From NCBI GenBank assembly GCA_031285625.1, contig JAITVV010000063.1, positions 1-64,000 on the forward strand: a DNA stretch of 64,000 nt. Direction: 5' to 3'. The DNA comes from Prevotella sp. Lineage in GTDB: Bacteria; Bacteroidota; Bacteroidia; Bacteroidales; Dysgonomonadaceae. The notes below the pieces were generated by a model. The model was not told where the DNA came from. It saw only the letters and a program-made list of their open reading frames with translations, and did no database searches. Below, in pieces: positions 24,979 to 35,279 of this stretch (positions are counted from its first letter, which is position 1; the number at the start of each line of letters is the position of its first letter). The position numbers and the translations under genes were made by a program.

Positions 24979-26787
24979 ATGAACATGATAAAAAGAATTA
25001 TATATATAGTTTCCGCGCTTATATTCTTATGTACTGGAGAAATAAATGCACAACGTGAAACATATAACTGGATATTCGGAGATAAGGCTGGCCTTACATG
25101 GAATACTACCCGTGATTTTACTGGTATCTATGTGTATGGAGGGACTGGTTCGGTGACTCTCAACGGTATGCCAACCAATATCACTTCTCCTTTGACTGCT
25201 ACACAGGGATGTTTTACCCTGTCTGACAGGAAAGGAAAGCTATTGCTCTTTTCTAATGGCTCTAAATTATATAATGCTAACAAGGTAATAATGAATCCGA
25301 CCACAGATATGGTCGGGAACATAGACAATGCCCAGTCAGGTATACTTTTCCCTTATCCGGACAATCCAGATAAATATGTGGCCGTGACAACCGGCAGGTG
25401 GAGCAATGACTTTCTTGGCTATACCATAATAGATATGAAAGGTAACTCCGGACTAGGAAATATAGAGTCAATGAACAATTCTTTCCCTGCTGGTCGTAAG
25501 GGAAAAGTCGGCTCCAGCATTACGAGTACCAGACATGCTAATGGCGTGGACTATTGGGTTATAGCTCCAGGTAAAGGAACTCCATCTTATATAAACATCT
25601 GGCGTTTCACCCCGGATGGAATAGCTCCCCCTCAGTCTTTTCAGCTTCCTGCTAACGTAGAAGAAAACAAAGCAAACGGATACTTTAAGATTTCTCCCGA
25701 CGGAAAACATTTCGTTTGGGGAACCTTCAGCGACAGTAAACTGTTTTTTGGAAATTTTGATAATGCTACAGGAACCTTTAGCAATATAAGACATATCACA
25801 AGCTCGGCTGGAGGCAATGAGTTCTATGGGGTTGAATTTTCAATGTCGGGGAAATATATGTATGTAAGTAAGACAGCAAGTGGGTTAGTTTCAGAATTTC
25901 TTCTATATGTGTTTGATTTCGATGCGCTTATAAATTCATCGAACCCTCAGAATTATTATCAGACCCAAATGAAGCGGATATCTTTTCCCTCCACAAGTGG
26001 TATGCCTGCGGCACTTCAGCTGGGACCCGATGGCAGAATGTATATATCCGGATATCCATATTTTTCGTCTCCTGCCTCTTTTTACGTAATAGAAAATCCC
26101 GAACAATATAATAACTTGAAAATTTACAGACTGGATAATTTTCTTACAGGATCTCCCTATTTTGGCCTGCCTTCGTTTGCTGCTTCATGGTTTGAACTCA
26201 AGATCGGGGGTGAAACAGAATTTTGTTTAGATAATGTTGAAAGAGAATATACTCTTGTAATATCGAAAGGAGTCGGTAGTGAACAGCTTGCATACACACA
26301 GTGGAACTTTGGCGACGGATCGACTTTAATAAAAGATTATAATGTGACTGATGGTAATATACAATCCTATATGCATGCTTACAATACTGCCGGAAATTAT
26401 ACCATTACTGTAACAAGCCATAAAGCAAATGGTGAAGAAATAACAGCAATGGGCAGACAGACACTGAATATTAAAGTTCTTGACGTGCCTTCATTCACTG
26501 TTACGGCAAATGACGTATGTATAGGCGAGTCGGGAACAATGACAGTAAATATAACAGGTAATGATTTTACTATAAACTGGTATAATAGCATGGCTAGTAT
26601 AACTCCCATCGGTACAGGTAAAACATGTTCTACGGGAATGCTAAATGCCGAGGGGACAGTCACATTCTATGTGGAGGTTGTAAATACCTTAGGATGTAGT
26701 TCCGGAAGAGTAGCCGTAAATGTAACGGTAAAATCCTGTGGAAACAACTTTATCCCTGTAAATCCGCATATAAGGATTACTCATTAA
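24979..26787 (+). CDS. Secreted propeller-like and PKD protein
   Basis: The 602-aa protein has a signal peptide (about 1-24, ending EINAQ). Residues about 28-410 resemble the N-terminal region of Flavobacteriia-type surface proteins: YNWIFGDKAGLTWN, QGCFTLSDRKGKLLLFSNG and YFKISPDGKHFVWG suggest propeller blades. A PKD domain follows (about 430-505, YTQWNFGDGSTLI, YNTAGNYTITVTSHK). An Ig-like repeat (about 508-590) precedes the end NPHIRITH. There is no clear type IX secretion C-terminal domain. It is the third gene of the surface-protein set and probably an adhesin or surface-layer component. Confidence 0.75.
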   Translation: MNMIKRIIYIVSALIFLCTGEINAQRETYNWIFGDKAGLTWNTTRDFTGIYVYGGTGSVTLNGMPTNITSPLTATQGCFTLSDRKGKLLLFSNGSKLYNANKVIMNPTTDMVGNIDNAQSGILFPYPDNPDKYVAVTTGRWSNDFLGYTIIDMKGNSGLGNIESMNNSFPAGRKGKVGSSITSTRHANGVDYWVIAPGKGTPSYINIWRFTPDGIAPPQSFQLPANVEENKANGYFKISPDGKHFVWGTFSDSKLFFGNFDNATGTFSNIRHITSSAGGNEFYGVEFSMSGKYMYVSKTASGLVSEFLLYVFDFDALINSSNPQNYYQTQMKRISFPSTSGMPAALQLGPDGRMYISGYPYFSSPASFYVIENPEQYNNLKIYRLDNFLTGSPYFGLPSFAASWFELKIGGETEFCLDNVEREYTLVISKGVGSEQLAYTQWNFGDGSTLIKDYNVTDGNIQSYMHAYNTAGNYTITVTSHKANGEEITAMGRQTLNIKVLDVPSFTVTANDVCIGESGTMTVNITGNDFTINWYNSMASITPIGTGKTCSTGMLNAEGTVTFYVEVVNTLGCSSGRVAVNVTVKSCGNNFIPVNPHIRITH

Positions 26788-27150
26788 CAGGTTAAACGCT
26801 GAATCCTTTAATTGTTATAAATATGAGTTGTTTTGAGTCTTACATAGCAATTAATTTGTAGTTTGTAAAGTTTGTGTAGAAAATCCGGTAAGCCGTGAGG
26901 CCCACCGGATTTTGGTTACTGGAAGAAGAACTTTAGAATGTTCTGACATAGGATTAACTGAATAATTCCCAATCCCTTTCACTTAAATAAATTAGGCCAG
27001 ATCTCCCGAAAATAGGAATCAAGCCTAAACATTTAATGTGGTGGCTGTCCGGGAGTAGGAAATTATTCTCCAAACTCCCTCAACAACCAATTACCAATCA
27101 CCTAATCATCCCACATGATTACTAAATCTTTATATTAGCAAATCCATTAT
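26788..27150. other. Intergenic gap with terminator
   Basis: No gene is seen. The only clear signal is the hairpin at 26880-26917. The remainder up to 27150 holds minor inverted repeats around GGGAGT/ACTCCC near 27050-27080. Confidence 0.5.
26880..26917 (+). terminator. Terminator of the surface-protein genes
   Basis: AAAATCCGGT (26880-26889) pairs exactly with ACCGGATTTT (26904-26913), with an inner GCC/GGC pair. It lies 93 bp after the stop at 26787. The T tract is interrupted by GG, so it is moderate in strength. Confidence 0.6.
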
Positions 27151-28836
27151 TTAATTAGTACAGCTTATTATTAAATTGTTATCTGAAGGGATCAATCTGA
27201 ATACAAAGTCTGAGTTATTTCCTTTTACAATACTACCCTTTTCGCATGCAATATTATATTTAAATCCACGGAATTCTGCACTTATTGATGATTCCCTAAA
27301 ATCCTTAAAAGGTAATCTTTCTATTCTTTCTTGTGGTATTTTCAATTCCAGCATCCATATAAATCTTTTATCTTTAATACCATTACATGATACTTCTATC
27401 TTATTTTCATGGAATTCTAAAACAAAATTGTCGCCATCTTTATCTTTAGACTCAACTCTCAATACATTTTTTGAAGGTTCGCGGACAACAGGGTTTGTAA
27501 GAATTACATCTTTCTTATTCCCTTCTTTATCTACCTTTATAAATCTAAGCCCTGTCTTATCTTCGGGTGTACTCCAATAGAAACGGTCGATTACCGGAAG
27601 TGTATAATAAAAGAACTGGTTGCCTGTACCTGGTGTATCCAAGTATTCCGATTTGAAGTTTTCATCAAATAGATGAATATCTCTGAAACAGAATCCATCA
27701 TTTTCCCAAAACAAATTTGCCCTATAGAAACGGCTGTTATACCATACCGATTTGTTACCCTGATTACGCACATCAGCAAGGGTCGTAATAGCAGTAGCAG
27801 GTGTATGAGAGAATTGCTCTTTAAACCATTTGCCTGATTCTTCTAAGGTTTCTACCCTGATCTTACCAGCTGTGCGTAATGAATCGAATATAGGAAATTG
27901 CATTTCCAATCCGTCACCCATTCCTTCCCAGGTAAACGAATTCTCTTGTCCTGCCTGTGTATAGTTGAAAGCCAAACATGGCTCATTAGTAATGGATTCA
28001 AGAAAATATTCAACCCACTTCCTACTTTTTCCCGAATCATGGTATACAGGCTCAAGAGATATAACCCCCTGATAATTAGTCCCGACTCCGGCATCGTACT
28101 GATACATAGGATCGCTTCCCAGCATGCGGAAAATAGGTACCGGGATTTGTCCTGTTTCTGTCTGTGCCGGCATATAAGCATTATTTTTACTTGGATAATA
28201 CGCCTGATTCCAATAACCTCCCCACAATGTATAACCGTCTGTACCAACCTGATCTTTGCAGTTACATGAAGCAACTATCGCGTATTTATCATACATATAT
28301 TGCAATGTATGAGAGTCTATAAACCATGAGCCTACCGATTTAGGATATTTACCATATATTTCCTTAAATTTTGCCATATACACATCAACAAGCTTCTCCC
28401 TCTCGGCTTTTGTATATCCGGGTGTGAAAGCAATATTTGCAGTTGAAACCCAAGAGTGTTCGCCACGCCATTTTATTCCGGCAGCTTCAACATGTGGCTG
28501 CGTGATTTCCCACCATGCCCCTATCTCGGATTCCGCACGAAGTTGAGTCTTCATCAATTCCTGATACTTAGGATTGATAAGCGCATCGAACTGAAACAAA
28601 AATGTAGTAGGGAAATTATATTTATTAGACAGGGCTATCTGTTTTTGTACAGCATCGAACATGAGGTTATCGGAATCCTTCACACGATAGTCAGTCTGTC
28701 GGATAAAGTTGATAATATTAATAATCCGGGGAGCTTTTTCAGTAGGTTCTTTTACACTTTTCTTTTCTGTACAACCTGATAATAGTATCGGAAATACCAG
28801 TAAGAGGTATAAAAAATTAATTCCTTTTGCTTTCAT
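27151..28836 (-). CDS. Secreted PUL enzyme of unrecognised family
   Basis: The 561-aa lipoprotein (signal ending LLSGCTEK) is the enzyme-like gene of the second PUL. The first 300 residues look like a beta/alpha barrel: FPTTFLFQFDALIN, EIGAWWEITQPHVEAAG, FKEIYGKYPKSVGSWFIDSHTL and CLAFNYTQAGQE contain conserved-looking Glu, His, Asp and Trp residues in the style of GH57/GH38-like or polysaccharide-deacetylase-like folds. The last 180 residues are beta-rich. I cannot name a CAZy family. Its place downstream of SusCD supports a carbohydrate substrate. Confidence 0.55.
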   Translation of the reverse strand: MKAKGINFLYLLLVFPILLSGCTEKKSVKEPTEKAPRIINIINFIRQTDYRVKDSDNLMFDAVQKQIALSNKYNFPTTFLFQFDALINPKYQELMKTQLRAESEIGAWWEITQPHVEAAGIKWRGEHSWVSTANIAFTPGYTKAEREKLVDVYMAKFKEIYGKYPKSVGSWFIDSHTLQYMYDKYAIVASCNCKDQVGTDGYTLWGGYWNQAYYPSKNNAYMPAQTETGQIPVPIFRMLGSDPMYQYDAGVGTNYQGVISLEPVYHDSGKSRKWVEYFLESITNEPCLAFNYTQAGQENSFTWEGMGDGLEMQFPIFDSLRTAGKIRVETLEESGKWFKEQFSHTPATAITTLADVRNQGNKSVWYNSRFYRANLFWENDGFCFRDIHLFDENFKSEYLDTPGTGNQFFYYTLPVIDRFYWSTPEDKTGLRFIKVDKEGNKKDVILTNPVVREPSKNVLRVESKDKDGDNFVLEFHENKIEVSCNGIKDKRFIWMLELKIPQERIERLPFKDFRESSISAEFRGFKYNIACEKGSIVKGNNSDFVFRLIPSDNNLIISCTN

Positions 28837-28897
28837 AATCTTATTTTAAAATTTCTTTTATAATTCTTTTACACTAAAAATTAGAGGATATTCACAA

Positions 28898-29113
28898 TCA
28901 TGTTTTTATAGTTAAAGTTCCGTCTTTTTCTACCTGAGCAGGATACTGCTTATTATTCACAGATATATTGTAACGTTTTGGAAATTGTAACCTTGTAAGT
29001 TTAAATACATAATTGCCCTGAGATAAGACTTTCCATGAATATATTTTTGATTTCCAATCTTTAATTTCCAATTTGATGGTATTGCGATTTTCAGTATCAA
29101 TAACCAGTGTCAT
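28898..29113 (-). pseudogene. Short remnant of a secreted enzyme
   Basis: The 71-aa frame MTLVIDTENRNTIKLEIKD to VEKDGTLTIKT reads like the last beta domain of a glycosidase. It has no signal peptide, and a stop lies four codons upstream in frame. It sits between susD and the 561-aa enzyme gene, so it is probably what is left of a deleted PUL gene. A real small protein cannot be excluded. Confidence 0.35.
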
Positions 29114-29203
29114 CAGTTCTCTGGTTTAAACTTTACAAGGAATATATTCAAATAAATTAGTCAAGCAAAAAATATTTTATATAAAATGCGATATGGCTAA
29201 TTA

Positions 29204-29237
29204 AATCTGGTCTGTTTTTGATTCAACAGACCAGATT
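29204..29237 (-). terminator. Hairpin after second susD
   Basis: AATCTGGTCTGTT (29204-29216) pairs exactly with AACAGACCAGATT (29225-29237), 10 bp past the susD stop on the minus strand. The following bases are TTTAATTAG. It probably ends or weakens the susCD transcript. Confidence 0.65.
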
Positions 29238-29246
29238 ATTAAAAAA

Positions 29247-30869
29247 TTATTTATAATTAGGATTTTGCACTAATGAATCTTTACTTTTGATTATCTCTGC
29301 CCGAGGAATTGGTAACAAATAATGTTGAGGAAGGAAATTCCTTTCCAGAACCATAATTGGATTATATGTAAATGTTCCATCACTTTCCTTAACCACTTCA
29401 ACTCCTTTCGCATCAATATTTTCGTAGGTTTCAGCTATAAGCCATCTACGTAAATCGAAATAACGATGATTTTCGAAAGATAGCTCAATACGGCGTTCAT
29501 TGCGTAATTTTTCGAGCAGTCTTACTCCTGTTTCTGTTACAAGTGGCATTTCCACCCCTTTGCGGCTCCTTACTTTATTTATAGCCACTCTACATTCGTC
29601 TTCGTTCCCTAAATAATATTGTGCTTCAGCATAATTCAAATAGAATTCAGCTAACCTGAAATACACCCATGGTTGGGTATTTGTCTCGCTAAGCGACTGG
29701 TTCTCATCTATAAATTTGTAAAGATAATAGCCTGTCAAAGATGTATTCCAGCTACCAACATCTCCCTGCGAGCTATCTCTTCCTTTGGGTATAAATACCT
29801 CTACTGCACGTCCTCTGTACATTGCTCCATTATACAATATGGATGCATAAAAACGTGGATCGCGTCCTTCGTATGGATTTGCCGGATCATAGCCCGAACC
29901 TGCTTCTGCAGGTTTTTTACCGGTTACCTTCATTTCGTAATCATCCACAAGATTTTGTAAAGGGCAGTTGCCTCCCCAACCATCATAGCCGTTAGGAGAG
30001 TTATATAAATTCATCCTGTGCCCGTTTACTTTTGTATATTCTCTCCTGAATATTACCTCTTTATTGCTTTCGAAAAATATTGATCTGTAATCTGAAGCCA
30101 GTTCGTAACCCTGAAGCTGAAGTATTTCGAGTGAGGCGTCACGAGCTTTTTGCCATTTGGATTGTTCATTATTAGGATTATTCAAAGGACTGGCAGCATA
30201 CAACAGTACTCTGGCTTTTAGAGCCTTGCAGGCATCTGCACATGCTCTACCCGAATTAGTACCTTCCATTTTATCCGGTAAGCGTGTTATTGCATCATTC
30301 AGATCAGACAGTATAAATTCGACACATTCATCGTATGTGTTTCTGGTTACAGAATAGTCTTCTTCTCCCATCGAATAAGATCGTGTAATAATAGGTACTC
30401 CTCCAAAACGCCAGATAAGATTGGAATAAATAAATGCACGGATAAACTTCATTTCTCCTGTCAATCTAGACTTTAAATCCTCAGATACAGTGGCCTTATC
30501 TATTTTCTCGAAATAAATATTAACGTTGCGTAAATATTCATAGGCTTTTTCCCAATAGTTGAAATTGGAAAAGCGTCCCGAATCGAAAGTTGTAATATTA
30601 TCGGCGGTCATTTCTCCCCTTGATACTATTATAGAACTCTCCTTCCCATGCCGAGTGTATGTCTCGTCTGTAGTGGAAGACATCATAGCCTCTTCAAAGC
30701 CCGTAGGATAAGCATTGTAACAAGCGTTGACATAGGCTGTCAATAAAGCCTCCTCATTAAAAACATCTTCCTCTGTCATTTTATCAAGTGGTTTCCTGTC
30801 CAGAAAATCGTCACAGGAGATAAAAATCGACGACAGCAAAATAAGACTGATATATGTTATTTTCTTCAT
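29247..30869 (-). CDS. SusD/RagB lipoprotein of second PUL
   Basis: The 540-aa lipoprotein (signal ending FISCDDFLDRKPLD, a common SusD start) binds the glycan at the SusC mouth. Family blocks include AYVNACYNAYPTGFEEA, FIRAFIYSNLIWRFGGVPII, ALKARVLLYAASPLNNP, NEWRRIELSFENHRYFDLRRW-like text near residue 465 and the ending LLPIPRAEIIKS. It begins 10 bp after the SusC gene. The AASPLNNP and SFENHRYFDLRRW motifs place it in the main SusD family. Confidence 0.95.
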   Translation of the reverse strand: MKKITYISLILLSSIFISCDDFLDRKPLDKMTEEDVFNEEALLTAYVNACYNAYPTGFEEAMMSSTTDETYTRHGKESSIIVSRGEMTADNITTFDSGRFSNFNYWEKAYEYLRNVNIYFEKIDKATVSEDLKSRLTGEMKFIRAFIYSNLIWRFGGVPIITRSYSMGEEDYSVTRNTYDECVEFILSDLNDAITRLPDKMEGTNSGRACADACKALKARVLLYAASPLNNPNNEQSKWQKARDASLEILQLQGYELASDYRSIFFESNKEVIFRREYTKVNGHRMNLYNSPNGYDGWGGNCPLQNLVDDYEMKVTGKKPAEAGSGYDPANPYEGRDPRFYASILYNGAMYRGRAVEVFIPKGRDSSQGDVGSWNTSLTGYYLYKFIDENQSLSETNTQPWVYFRLAEFYLNYAEAQYYLGNEDECRVAINKVRSRKGVEMPLVTETGVRLLEKLRNERRIELSFENHRYFDLRRWLIAETYENIDAKGVEVVKESDGTFTYNPIMVLERNFLPQHYLLPIPRAEIIKSKDSLVQNPNYK

Positions 30870-30879
30870 TTCCGTTTAT

Positions 30880-33800
30880 TTAAAAAGTTATGTTTACACC
30901 TGCATTAAAAATTCTGACTTGTGGGTAATATGTTCCTTTACCATCGCTGCTTTCAGGGTCTATCACTTTTATCTTATCTAAAGTCAAAAGATTGTATCCG
31001 CTTAAGTATACCCTGCAATTTGAAATATTAAGCTTCTGAAACCATTTTTTTGGTAAGGTATATCCTATCTCAACATTTTTAAGACGAAGGAAAGATGCAT
31101 CTTTCAGATAAAAGTCAGAACCATACGATTCCATGCTATTGATACTTCCTCCGGCTCTAGGATTTGATCCGTTCGGATTATCCGTAGTCCACCTGTCTTT
31201 TGCCTGTTCCATATAAAAATTACCTGTTTGATCCATCCTGGAATAAATGGCTTGCTTTGCCCGTGCCTGTCCTTGCAACAAGACGCTCACATCCAGATTT
31301 CTCCATTCTGCTCCTAAGTTCAGACCAAACACTATTTCAGGGAAATTTGTCAGATCTTGTCTTACCCTATCCATAGAATTAATAATTCCATTATCATCTA
31401 CGTCTTTGAATATCAAGTCCCCAGGTCTTGCACCTTCCATATGTGGATATGAGTCTACATGAGCCTGATCTTTGAAAATACCTATTACCTCATAATATAA
31501 TCCTGCACCCAAAGGCTGACCTTCTTCTTTCATATAGTCGTATCCTTCCCCCCAAGGAGTTTCATCCATGTAGATTACTTTATTGCGTGCATATAAGAAA
31601 TTTCCAGAAGCATTAAAATTCACTTGTCCAATTTTACTTCTATGATTTACCTGAAACTCTACACCTTTATTCTGTACTTTTCCAATATTTTCGTCAGGAA
31701 GGTCTTTCAATCCTGTATATTGGGGAATGGAGGCATTGCGGCGTCTTAATATACTTGAGCGTTTGGTTTTAAACAGGTCGAATTCAAAGCCCAACAGCCC
31801 GTTCCAGAAATTACCATCCAGTCCAATATTATATGTATCAGCAACTTCCCAAGTAATATCCATATTAGGAAATCCTTCCTGATACACACCTTGTACAACT
31901 GTATTTCCAAAAACATAATTTCTTCCGGTTGCGTATTTTAATAGATACTGGAATGCTCCTACATTATCGTTACCTTGCTGTCCGTAAGACGCTCTCAATT
32001 TCAGATTATTTATCCATTCTATATTATCTTTTATAAAGTTCTCTTCAGAAAGCCTCCATCCAAGCGATACTCCGGGAAAGAATCCCCATCTTTTGCCTGA
32101 GGCAAAGATATAGGAACCATCATTTCTGAAATTGAACTGAGCCATATATTTTCCGGCATAATCATATGCTAATCTACCGAAATAACTCCTACGGGCCTGT
32201 TCAAAAGCGCTTCCTCCCACATCAAGATATTCTTTATTGGTGCTTCCGGCAAAGAGTTGGTCAATAGCTGTAGACAGATAGTTGGAACGCCATGCCCAAA
32301 AGTCGTTTCCTTTATTTTCGTTCTGCTCGTAACCTAACATTAAATCAACTCCATGCAGAGAATTGAAAGTTCTTTTGTAGTTTATCTTAGCATTCAACGT
32401 AAATGATGTTCTAGGCACATAGTCTTGTCTGAGTTCGGCAAAATCGCGTCCTCCATTTTTCTTTTTTTCATAGACGTTCGTCGCTTCATCCCATACATAG
32501 TAATAGAAAGGTGTCTTCCATTCTTTCTTCTCCATGCCTTCTTTATCAAAAGCCATATAACCGTCGACAGACAGCCCCTCTGTCAACCAAGACAAATCTA
32601 AAGTAGCAGAAAACGTACTATTAAAAACAGATTTATTGTATTTTCTATATCCGGTTTCACTGGTAACTAACGTCACAGGATTTCCGATATCCATCCCGGC
32701 TGTTGGTAATCCATTAGGATAACGAGCCAGAGATGTAGGGAAAGAACGTGTTAATGTGTAAAAAATAGTTCCGCTATCGTAACCTGAATAATGCTGGTCT
32801 TCAATTCTTCCGGCAAGGTCAACCGATACCTTCAGATGTTTTGTTATTTGAGCATCAATATTTGACCTGACATTATATTGTTTATAATAAGTATCACTCT
32901 TCTTATATATTGCATCCTGATCCGAATATCCTCCTCCTATAAAATATTTAACTCGATCATTACCTCCTCTTATAGACAGGTTATGCTTTTGCTGTAAAGT
33001 ATTTTTTCTAAGAGTTTGGTCAAACCAATCTGTATTAGGATAATGGACAGGGTCTGAGCCATTGCGAAATTTTTCGATTTCTTCGGCTGTATATCTTGGT
33101 GTACGGCCTTCATACTCTTCCACTTCATTAAATACCTGAGCAAATGTTGCTGCATCAGCCATCTTCGGCAAACGAGTCGGTTGCTGAACTCCTACATTAT
33201 ATGAATAGTTTATTGTAGGCTTACCTTCTTTACCGCGCTTTGTGGTAATGAGTATAACACCATTAGCCGAACGCGATCCATAAATAGCAGCCGATGCGTC
33301 TTTCAATACTGTGATACTCTCTATATCATCCGGATTGATTCTATCCCAGTTTCCACTTCTATTGGCAATTCCATCTATAAGAATCAAAGGATCCGTATTT
33401 CCGCTTGTACTCTTACCTCTGATACTGATAGATGCCCCATCTGAACCCGGCTCTCCGTTTCTCACATTCATAATTACCCCGGAGATTCTACCTTGCAATG
33501 ATTGCCCGATATTCATTGACGGGCTTTTTACAATATCCTCTCCTTTTGTTGTTGATATGGATCCGGTTACCAATCCTTTCTTTTGTGTTCCGTAACCAAC
33601 AACCATGACTTCATTTAGCTGCTGGTTATCTTCTTTAAGAATCACATTTATTTCTTTTTTCTCTTTAGTCTGTATTTCCTGGGCAATGTATCCTACATAA
33701 GAGAATACCAAAGTCGAATTACTATCTGTTACATCTATGATGAATTTACCATCCATATCAGTAATTGTACCTTGTGTAGTACCTTTTACCACCACGGAAA

Positions 33801-34008
33801 CCCCAATAAGAGGCTCGCTATTTTCATCTGTTACTGTTCCTGTCACTGTTCGTTTTTGCTGTTGGCTAAGCTCCTGCAAACCACTGTTAGCATAAGTACA
33901 CAATGGAGAAACCAGCAACATAGCTAATGTTAGTATTATAGCTGAAAAAGAAGAGGATATATATATTCTCTGCCTTTTCGCTTTAAATAAGAGTTTTTTA
34001 TGTTTCAT
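30880..34008 (-). CDS. SusC/RagA TonB-dependent transporter of second PUL
   Basis: The 1042-aa transporter has a signal peptide (ending CTYANS), a carboxypeptidase-like domain (VTGTVTDENSEPLIGVSV to FSYVGYIAQE), a plug (NEVMVVGYGTQKKG, IGQSLQGRISGV, LILIDGIANRSG, ITVLKDASAAIYGSRSANG) and a barrel ending NAGVNITF. Unlike the first SusC it has no STN domain, in keeping with control by the AraC protein upstream rather than by a sigma/FecR pair. Confidence 0.96.
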   Translation of the reverse strand: MKHKKLLFKAKRQRIYISSSFSAIILTLAMLLVSPLCTYANSGLQELSQQQKRTVTGTVTDENSEPLIGVSVVVKGTTQGTITDMDGKFIIDVTDSNSTLVFSYVGYIAQEIQTKEKKEINVILKEDNQQLNEVMVVGYGTQKKGLVTGSISTTKGEDIVKSPSMNIGQSLQGRISGVIMNVRNGEPGSDGASISIRGKSTSGNTDPLILIDGIANRSGNWDRINPDDIESITVLKDASAAIYGSRSANGVILITTKRGKEGKPTINYSYNVGVQQPTRLPKMADAATFAQVFNEVEEYEGRTPRYTAEEIEKFRNGSDPVHYPNTDWFDQTLRKNTLQQKHNLSIRGGNDRVKYFIGGGYSDQDAIYKKSDTYYKQYNVRSNIDAQITKHLKVSVDLAGRIEDQHYSGYDSGTIFYTLTRSFPTSLARYPNGLPTAGMDIGNPVTLVTSETGYRKYNKSVFNSTFSATLDLSWLTEGLSVDGYMAFDKEGMEKKEWKTPFYYYVWDEATNVYEKKKNGGRDFAELRQDYVPRTSFTLNAKINYKRTFNSLHGVDLMLGYEQNENKGNDFWAWRSNYLSTAIDQLFAGSTNKEYLDVGGSAFEQARRSYFGRLAYDYAGKYMAQFNFRNDGSYIFASGKRWGFFPGVSLGWRLSEENFIKDNIEWINNLKLRASYGQQGNDNVGAFQYLLKYATGRNYVFGNTVVQGVYQEGFPNMDITWEVADTYNIGLDGNFWNGLLGFEFDLFKTKRSSILRRRNASIPQYTGLKDLPDENIGKVQNKGVEFQVNHRSKIGQVNFNASGNFLYARNKVIYMDETPWGEGYDYMKEEGQPLGAGLYYEVIGIFKDQAHVDSYPHMEGARPGDLIFKDVDDNGIINSMDRVRQDLTNFPEIVFGLNLGAEWRNLDVSVLLQGQARAKQAIYSRMDQTGNFYMEQAKDRWTTDNPNGSNPRAGGSINSMESYGSDFYLKDASFLRLKNVEIGYTLPKKWFQKLNISNCRVYLSGYNLLTLDKIKVIDPESSDGKGTYYPQVRIFNAGVNITF

Positions 34009-34385
34009 AGTTTTATATTATTTTTAGAATTGTATTTTTCACAATTAATTATCTGGTAAATATGTCGAGACACTCGAATCTTATTATAATATCATGTAAT
34101 TAGTTTTTTCTTATATCATAGGCAACTATGTTTTGGGTTAACAATAAAGGCAAGCTCTGAGGTAATAATATTTACCACAACAAAATTAGATTTTGAACAT
34201 ATACACAGATTTCGTGTTTTGATACTAACATTTAATATTTTGATATATTTATAAATGCTAATAGATCAGCAGTTTTTCTATCATTTCTATCACATGAATT
34301 TATAATATTGAGATAAAATTTATCAAGCAGTTTATATTCTGCTAAAGAATTATTCATATGTTAATATTATTCAAAATCATAATAT
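34009..34385. other. Leader and promoter region of second susC
   Basis: This 377-bp AT-rich gap carries no gene. TAATTTTG on the minus strand (34181-34188) fits the -7 consensus and would leave a leader of about 170 nt, but no clear -33 element is seen. GGTAATA-ATATTTACC (34161-34176) is a near-palindrome that could bind the AraC protein. Confidence 0.35.
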
Positions 34386-35279
34386 TCAAATTTCTTTTCC
34401 TTGTGTTATTTCCCTGTATTTGATTGGTGTCAAACCAACTTTTTTCTTAAAAAGAGTACAGAAATAATCAGGGTTTTCGAAACCTACTTCATAAGCAATT
34501 TCCTGACTGGACAGGTCAGTATTAGTTAATAATTCCTTGCATTTTTGCACTTTCAATTCAATAAGGAATTGAGATGGAGGAAATCCGGTGTATTGTTTAA
34601 ATAATTTTCGAAACCATGAATACCCCATATTAACCTGACTGGCTATTTCTTCCGGAGTAATATTATTACTAAAATTTTCATACATAATAATTTTAGCCCG
34701 ATTGATTTGTTTTACAACTCTCAGATCTTCAAAGGAAGCATGCTTATTCTGTGAATATGCAAATCCCAATAAGTAATTTACAATCCCGGCAAGCATTTGT
34801 TGGAAGCCTGTATTCTGCTCTCTCGATATATTTATGGCCTGATTGAAAAGCTGTATAATATCATCCCTGATACCTATATTAAAGACAGGCTTATCTTTGC
34901 GAAAAAAACCATTTTCAATCCTATTATCAATATTAATTCCCTTAAATCCTATCCAGTATTCATCCCATCCTGTCAATGAATCGGGCTTATAACTATGCCA
35001 TTCACCGGGAAAAAGAAGAAACATATTACCTTCTTTGATATTGGTCAATTTTTGGCTCTTCGAAATAAAGCTTCCCCTTCCTCTTACGATATAGATCAGT
35101 TGATATTCATCCAGAATACGTCCGCGCTCTGTTGAAAAAAGATAGCGGGTAGGATGATTTCCGGGAGGATAAGGCGAATTCTTCTTTATATGCTGAAAGC
35201 CTACTGAACTAACTGTTAGTCCCCATAAAATATCTTGGTCACTTGCTATTAAGTATTTAATATGAGATGTGTTTTTCAT
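34386..35279 (-). CDS. AraC-family transcription regulator
   Basis: The 297-aa regulator has an N-terminal cupin-like ligand domain (about 1-160, LIYIVRGRGSFISKSQ, EGNMFLLFPGEWHSYKPD, WDEYWIGFKG). Two C-terminal helix-turn-helix motifs follow (about 190-290: NNITPEEIASQVNMGYSWFRKLFKQYTG and SSQEIAYEVGFENPDYFCTLFKKKVG). It lies upstream of susC in the same direction and is the likely activator of the second PUL, sensing a sugar in the cytoplasm. Confidence 0.92.
   Translation of the reverse strand: MKNTSHIKYLIASDQDILWGLTVSSVGFQHIKKNSPYPPGNHPTRYLFSTERGRILDEYQLIYIVRGRGSFISKSQKLTNIKEGNMFLLFPGEWHSYKPDSLTGWDEYWIGFKGINIDNRIENGFFRKDKPVFNIGIRDDIIQLFNQAINISREQNTGFQQMLAGIVNYLLGFAYSQNKHASFEDLRVVKQINRAKIIMYENFSNNITPEEIASQVNMGYSWFRKLFKQYTGFPPSQFLIELKVQKCKELLTNTDLSSQEIAYEVGFENPDYFCTLFKKKVGLTPIKYREITQGKEI

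Noticed and set aside
26760-26787. NPHIRITH tail as a type IX secretion signal
   Set aside because: No full C-terminal domain with the usual motifs precedes it, and the genes for that system are not in the window apart from the PorG-like barrel, which is kept widely.
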